Below are positions 57,986 to 64,000 of a stretch of 64,000 nucleotides of DNA, one piece after another. The stretch spans positions 1,461,001 through 1,525,000 of the forward strand of contig JAQFVV010000021.1 in NCBI GenBank assembly GCA_028023455.1, written 5' to 3'. Source of the DNA: Epiperipatus broadwayi (Eukaryota > Onychophora > Udeonychophora > Euonychophora > Peripatidae). The translations under genes and the position numbers were made by a program. A model generated the notes under the pieces. That model saw only the letters and a program-made list of their open reading frames with translations, was not told the origin of the DNA and made no database searches. Every line of letters begins with the position of its first letter. The first letter of the stretch is position 1.

Positions 57986-58605
57986 TATTATATTTATAAT
58001 GAATGAAACACACAGGCTTATTATATACCTGTGTTTATATATGTAATATATAGGGTATATGAGCACAGACTTTCACACGACCCACTACTTTCCACACTAT
58101 CTCATAACACTGATACACTTGAACACATATATGTTGAAAAGATAAATAATACCAATATACGTATTTCATGCTAAACCAGCAATCATCAGTTGGTCCAGAT
58201 TACCATCTCTACACATATATGCTATAAGTGCTCAGATATATATTAAGATAGCCAATCCTCATACTTTAATGGAAAGGCTCCAATCTACTCCACACTCCAA
58301 TTCTTCAACCGTCCATCCAATTGAAAATCTGATGATGGAATGCTCAAAGGCCACTCTGAGGCCGAGATTCTTGTCACACCCATGTTGACCTAATATCAAT
58401 TTGATCCCTCATGAACAGGACATAATCCATTCAATACATATACAAGAGATGGGAAGACATCTCTAGTATGTAATAACTGACACACACAGATTTATTATTT
58501 TCAACATATATGTGTTCAAGTGTATAAGTGTTATGAGACAGTGTGGAGAGTGGTGGGTCATGTGAAAGTATGTGCTCATATACCCTATATATTATATTTA
58601 TAATG
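57986..58605. mobile_element. Family C foldback element, copy C3, with 16-bp target duplication
   Basis: The element is 58002-58589. Exact direct repeats TATTATATTTATAATG flank it (57986-58001 and 58590-58605). The left arm is complete from the ACACAGGCTTATTATATACC end through an intact hammerhead. The centre holds AAATCTGATGATGGAATGCT, and the right arm keeps only its outer part. Confidence 0.85.
58147..58202 (-). ncRNA. Type I hammerhead ribozyme, family C (C3), intact
   Basis: All core bases are present on the minus strand: CUGAUGA (58189-58183), GAA (58167-58165), perfect loopless stem III AUACGUAU (58164-58157) and cleavage base A (complement T at 58156). Stem I is ACCAA/UUGGU, then a CUGG bulge, then UAAU/AUUA. 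Stem II is UGCU/AGCA with loop GGUUU. This is the best candidate for self-cleavage in the window. A loopless stem III of 4 bp suggests work as a dimer or across tandem units. Confidence 0.8.
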
Positions 58606-58609
58606 GTAA

Positions 58610-59595
58610 TAATAAAGAAACTCGAATTTAAAATTGTTTTTTTAATAACATATGATTATATATATATCTTTTTTATTTTTTTTTAGAATATCTGTAAACG
58701 CTTTTAGTCTAAGGGGTATCTTGTCCATCATTTGCTGTTAAAATTCTTCAGAACTTCTTGTAAAGGTAAATATGTGTTTGTACATGTGTTTTTGCGTGCT
58801 TTCGAAATTGATCATATTGATTTTTTATCGGTCTCTTGTATGATATAGAATATTTAATGGTTTTAAGAATTCCTATTTCCTTTCTTTTTAATTTTTTTTA
58901 TAAATATATTTTTTCTTCCGAATCCTGGTTGTGACTGATCAAGCATTCATTTATAGTTCTTTCATAAATTTTTACTGCCACAAGAATGGCTGCATAATTA
59001 TGAGTTGTTGGAATAGTTGAGAATTCATCTGCATTTGAAAAATGCAATAAAATTTATGCTTTTCATCAATGAAAGAAAAGGAAAAGGGAAACCAGTCCCC
59101 ATCTGTCATTGAAGACTGATATAAAAATTGGATTTGCTTTTAAATTTATTATCTGTTGGATAAAAATGTGCATTCAACTGCATTTGGAAAATTAATCTTT
59201 AAGTTAACCCTTTAGTGAGCATAGGTTTTAATTAAAGAAATAAATATTAGGAACTAGCTTATTTTTGCTTATAATTGTTTTTCATATTAATTCTCAACTC
59301 AGCAGAGTTCTTTTCAGACCGTATAAAAATCCCAAGACTGATTGTGGAACACTCACTATAGTCATTGTAGATTAAAGATTTATTTCCAGGTCATTTATAG
59401 CACTTTTATATGCATCACAACATTGTGTTGTAGAGGTACAATTCCCTCTATATTTGTCTATCCTTGTTTGCTTGATGTTATTGTTTACCAAGTAGGAGCA
59501 TTTTATTTAGTTGTTTATGCTATTAATTTTGTAAATTAAATAAAGTCAACTAAAGTTTTAACTTAATTAAATAATGCTCATTTTTTTTATTTTTT
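58610..59595. other. AT-rich stretch, nothing recognised
   Basis: No feature identified. The 65-residue frame at 59342-59539 has no recognisable similarity. Confidence 0.5.
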
Positions 59596-59599
59596 TCCT

Positions 59600-60120
59600 T
59601 ACCTTTTTTTTAAAAATTTTAAAACAAACAAATAGTATATATAAACTTTTTCAAATACAAAAACACAAATGAGCAACACAGGTTAGTAGATTACACAACA
59701 CTGCAAGTGGCATTATTCTCTACTCTTCTTTAACTGTTGGGTGGTTTGACCAGTAACAATACTAGCATAGAAGTCAAACTTACACCTTTAGATTCTTAAA
59801 TGCGAATTTTAAAGTAATGCTCTAACCATCTGAGCTATTCTGTCAAAGTCAATAATCAGTACAAATTCCATATACTTATCTAAGTGGTTTCTCCTGATTT
59901 CTCCTCCTTTTTATTAACCCTTTTTTGTAATAGCAAGATTAATTAGAAACTTTCAGATATTTATGTATTGCCACACTGTATGGACTTATAGGATTATTTG
60001 TCATAATTTAAATAAAGTTTAACATTTTCTAGACATTCAACCTGTAATGTCAGATGATAAGAAAAGTCCAACATTCCCCATCTATAATACCCTCATTGCA
60101 AATTGCAAATCTTCAGGTAA
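59600..60120 (-). mobile_element. Family D copy D5 with tRNA-like segment
   Basis: It follows 42770-43385: TTCTCTACTCTTCTTTAACT, CTCTAACCATCTGAGCTATT, CTCCTGATTTCTCC. It ends ATGATAAGAAAAGTCCAACA and AAATCTTCAGG. The GIY-YIG coding part is deleted, while the tRNA-like part (59745-59860) is kept. Confidence 0.65.
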
Positions 60121-60964
60121 ATACTAGGTATTTAATTTTAATTCTGGTAACAGAAGTTTAGTACCATAAAGCATGATATCTTATATTAATTGGAATTGTG
60201 ACTATATTTGCATAAATATCAGCTGAAGTTGAAGTTTCTTAATTTCAGCATCAAAAGTCAAGGAAATACGCACACATAAAAATAAGTGGCAGTGTTATAG
60301 TTATTAACCAATGAATTTCTTGGAGCCAAAATCAAAATGGTCTCATTTTATTTAAAAATATTTCAATCATTAAGAATTTTAAATTTAATCACAGATGTTT
60401 ATTGTAATCTATCTGTTTTAAATCTGTGTATACACATAGATAAATACAAATAAGTAATTAAAGATACTAGAAAGTAAAAATAATATAAATATATAGAAAT
60501 GAAAGATTTCATGAGGAAAAAATGTTTTACAAATGGTGTTTTTGGGAGCCCAAAAAGTAAAAATTAAAATATTAATGTTTTGATAAGATAACAATCATTT
60601 TCAGTTATTTAAAATTTTGCATACATTCTATACTTCTTTGTTAATTATTAAAAATATATAAATGTAACTACTGTGCTGTATTTATTTATTATGAGTTGTT
60701 ATAGTTTATACATCTGCTTCATTTTTCTGAAAGAGCAGTGTATTGGGGGATGGAGACAATTAATCTCATTCCTGATTAAATTCTTTTATTCTGCAATACT
60801 AACTTTAATTGTTACATATATAAACTTTGCCATAAACTATTATATATAGTGAAACATTTTAACAAATGGGAATTTGCTTTCTAAAACCTAGTTAAAATTA
60901 TCAGACATGCTGTTCCCAAGGCAACATCCAATTACAACTAGCTGTGTAGACAATAGTAGATTGT

Positions 60965-62430
60965 GTAGAGTAGATTTTCTTAAATTGGGGAACATGACCC
61001 TTTGAGGAACCACAGAACCTGTCAAGGGAAGCTGTAAAAATAAATTTTAGATTGTTAAATTAGATGTAAATGATTAGTTTATTTTTATACACAAATATAT
61101 TTTTTAAATTTTAATATGAAAATTTATACATTGTGTTACATAGTACAATCCAATAATCATCCTGTTTTTTTTACAATTTATTTATATTGGCACTATAAAC
61201 ATTATTGAACACCTCTTGCTTTTACAGTTACCTAGTTTTAAATGTACCTTGTATATGTTTGTGCATATAGTTATTTTCCATATTATATTTTCTCAAGATA
61301 TTTTATACCAAACATAGTTACATTTTTATAAAAAGTATCATGGGTACTAATGTATTTTATAATTCTTCATTAAAAAATTTAACCTAAGATGGATAAGTGG
61401 CTAATAAAGCACTGTATTTATAGATGTCAACTGTCAAAAGCAATGACGACATCAAAGAAACTGAATCACAAATAAGTGATAGTGTCTCATACTTTGCCTG
61501 AACTGTCCCTGTTGTTTTCAACACCAGGATGAAAGAGACAAAAAATATAATGTGGAAAAAATCATAAATATGATTCTTCTTACTTGAAAATGATCAACAT
61601 AAGTTGACATATCTAATCTGCTGAAAACAGTTGTCAAATGATTGGATGAGACTTGGAAAACTTAGTCATGATTTAGACATGTGCATAGCGAATGACTTAG
61701 TCATGATTTAGATCTGATGCATAGTGAATTTAAAAATAAAACAATTGAATTTTAAAAAAAAAAAAGATTGTGGAATTAAAATGACAACGGTTTTTTTTAC
61801 AGAACATATTTTGAAACTGCTTTATTAATTGCTAAAACTAAAAAAATCCTTATACAATTGGCAAAGATATTGTCTCACCAGCAACAACACAAATTTTTGA
61901 AACTACCCATAGTTTTGAAATATCAAACCTTTAATAAAATTTCTGAGTCTAATGACACAATTTTAAAAGAATACTGAGTCTAATGACACAATTAGAAAAA
62001 GAATAGATGACACTGTCTACAATATCATATCTACATTACTGTCATGAATCAAGCAAAATACCTTATTTGCCTTAAACCATGATGAGTCACTTATAATACA
62101 AAGGGTGCTAATTTGATGTTTTTCAATCATATATCTAAATAATTTACAAATTCATTAACAGCTGCTCTTTTGGAAAAATCTCTTCAGGACAAGGCAAAGA
62201 AGAGATATATTTGAAAAGGCAAATAACATTTTTTATATAAAAAATGAGCTTTAATAACAAAAGTTCATTGAGGTTTTTACTCGGATGGAGCTGCATATAT
62301 AATTCATAGGATTTCAGAATTTAGGATTCAAAAAACCATCTCTAATACAAAACATGTTTATTGCATTATCCACAGAGAGAACATAGTATTTTGACATATG
62401 GAAGAATCATTTAGTAAAATGTTGTCTATA
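60965..62430 (+). pseudogene. ZBED5-like hAT transposon with transposase relic
   Basis: The left end TTTTCTTAAATTGGGGAACA is of the TTCT.AAACTGGGG type. A start-like MDKWLIK lies at 61390. Further on: LLIAKTKK then PYTIGKDIVSPA (about 61825-61885), SNDTIRKRIDD (about 61980-62010), and near 62350-62390 a HRENIVF piece with HMEESFSKM. This is the order of ZBED5/hAT transposases (KKP.TI.E..I.P, LSN.T...RI.D, DGA, HC.IHR). Frames change often and stops are many. The right end is not found. A duplicated word GACTTAGTCATGATTTAGA lies near 61665-61710. Confidence 0.6.
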
Positions 62431-62434
62431 TATA

Positions 62435-63205
62435 TAATCAGCAGTAGATATTCATAAAAGAGTATAACTAATATTACACCAAGAACAAAATAAAAACACA
62501 AAACAATTAATAATCATAATACATTACACTAGAGCTGAGTTTCACCCTGAATATACAAATCAATCTGTGAGCACAAATGTATTCAAGAACTCTTCGTTAT
62601 TCTATTTATTTGTTATTTTTGTAATGTTTTTTTTAAATTTATTCTATAGAAAACTTTTCTTTCTGAAATACATCAGTACACGATTCTAATTTTGGCTTTC
62701 CAATATATTCTAGTCTCTATTTTTCCAATAAAAAATCACCTTTGGACTTTGTTAGAATGTCTTTGGGATCATCTTTATGATGTAAATGGAGTTTATTCCT
62801 TTTGTGAAAACTATCCTCATATTTATCATAAAACACTCATTTAGAAGATTGTATGTTGATTATTTATGTCAAAGGTCTGCTCCAATAGAAACATGATTTT
62901 TATGATAATGGACAATGGAATATCATACCGAGAAAATTGAAAGATATATGATTAGTCATACAGTAGTGCTATTATAGAACAGAACATCTTTAAAAGAAAC
63001 TTCTCTAAATGCTTTTATATTATGTAAGTAGGGTATTCAAATCCCATTTTCACATAATAAATTATGTAAAACAACATCTCCATATGCAGCTAAATGGCAG
63101 CAAAATAGAGTCTTCACTGCATTTCACTATTTAATTTAATCTTTCTACTTATAAATCTACCAAGACATTTAATTGTTTTACATTCTCAAGTTGGAAACCA
63201 TCTAA
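62435..63205. other. AT-rich stretch, possibly more of the hAT relic
   Basis: It may include the eroded 3' half of the transposon above. I can point to no motif. Confidence 0.35.
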
Positions 63206-63209
63206 AAAC

Positions 63210-63632
63210 TAGGGCTTTTCAACCTGGGATACTTGTAAACTAGGGATTACAGGAAGCTAGTCCCAAAAATAATTGTTATCAACATTTCCAGGATATTCCA
63301 TGTTGGTACTGTCTGCCAGTTGCATCAGCAACATTTCAGGTCTCTTTTCAAATATGGATAAATTGAGGCTGCATAGACTGTTTTCTTACTGCAGAATCTG
63401 ATAACTCAAACTACCTAATTAAGATTCAATATAGCTAATAAAATGACTAGTTCAGCACACTCTTGAGGCTTACCTCCATGGCATCTGCACCTCCTATGCA
63501 TGCATGTGACATACTGCATAGTACATCCTCCAACTGCTTATTTCTTATTATAATAAATAAGAGATGCTGGATAATTTACTAAAAGCTAAAGGGGTATGGA
63601 GACCAAAACATTTGGGAATCCTTGATCTAAAC
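63210..63632. mobile_element. Possible hAT-type non-autonomous ends
   Basis: GGCTTTTCAACCTGGGATAC at the left, and on the right strand CAAGGATTCCCAAATGTTTT with GGTCTCCATACCCC, look like hAT termini (GGTTCCCAAA..TTTTGG). They do not match each other well and may belong to two elements. Confidence 0.4.
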
Positions 63633-63729
63633 TAAAAGTTGCTGATGGAGACTTTTACACACTAATTATTAAACCAAAGTCTTTATATACTGTAAATTGC
63701 CTTTTATATTGGTAATAACTGTACAATTG

Positions 63730-63830
63730 TCAAGCATTTGTTGTTGAGAGGTCAGCAACAGTTGCTTTAGAAGCAGTTGTCCCAGGTTAGCAGGTTTGCT
63801 TTCAGCTGATGCTATGACACATGAGAAAAA
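63730..63830 (+). mobile_element. tRNA-derived SINE copy 5
   Basis: GCATTTGTTGTTGAGAGGTC, GTTGCTTTAGAAGCAGTTGT, CCCAGGTTAGCAGGTTTGCT and GATGCTATGACACATGAG match copy 3 along its length. Confidence 0.7.
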
Positions 63831-64000
63831 AACAATACAATTATCAGAATTATATATCAACTCAAAATTGTAAAAAAAAGTTCTTTTTTTTTATTTGCTT
63901 TTAATCAATTCAAATTAAGAATCTCTCACTTAAACTTATGTTGAATTTTGTTCATTGATTCATTTAACTGCTTATGAAAAGTTGCCAAGACTAAAATCAT

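Overview
This window looks like strongly AT-rich nuclear DNA from an animal. It carries decayed retrotransposons of several families, hAT DNA transposons, tRNA-derived SINEs and simple repeats, and almost no host coding sequence. I cannot name the species. The mixture of RTE LINEs, Penelope-like elements (PLEs), a SPIN-like hAT and hammerhead-bearing repeats would fit an invertebrate such as a mollusc, chelicerate or flatworm, but the sequence does not decide between them. The only host-gene piece I recognise is a short exon at 23934-24157 whose translation matches the second Tudor domain of SGF29, a subunit of SAGA-type complexes.

Layout. 1-540 is an RTE LINE tail. 4676-4859 is a 184-bp SPIN-like hAT miniature element with an 8-bp target duplication. 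About 5560-10560 is one decayed two-ORF LINE on the minus strand (zinc-knuckle ORF1, endonuclease, reverse transcriptase with YIDD). 10594-11305 is a head-to-head PLE pair. 14.1-17.1 kb holds two decayed hAT elements. 19-23.4 kb holds foldback elements of family C. 27.7-30.9 kb is a LINE interrupted by a 2.2-kb palindromic PLE with a GIY-YIG domain. 31.7-41.8 kb and 47.3-56.7 kb carry many copies of families A and B. 42.5-46.7 kb holds RTE pieces and family D, a third PLE type with a tRNA-like segment. 46.77-47.06 kb is a long ATT microsatellite. 55.6-60.1 kb has more LINE, family C and family D copies. 61-62.4 kb is a ZBED5-like hAT relic.

The most interesting content is a set of at least three repeat families (A, B, C) that each carry a type I hammerhead ribozyme motif: CUGAUGA, a stem II hairpin, GAAA, a palindromic stem III with no loop (ACUAGU, AUGCGCAU and AUACGUAU respectively), a permitted cleavage base, and a stem I with an internal loop. 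Some sixteen copies are visible. Family C copies are flanked by 12-18 bp direct repeats, which points to target-primed retrotransposition. Family B is tandem with a unit of about 322 bp, and families A and C are arranged head to head. This fits metazoan retrozymes or non-autonomous relatives of Penelope elements. PLEs in the same window carry complete or eroded hammerhead-like motifs in their own inverted repeats and could have supplied the reverse transcriptase. All alignments and folds here were made by eye.
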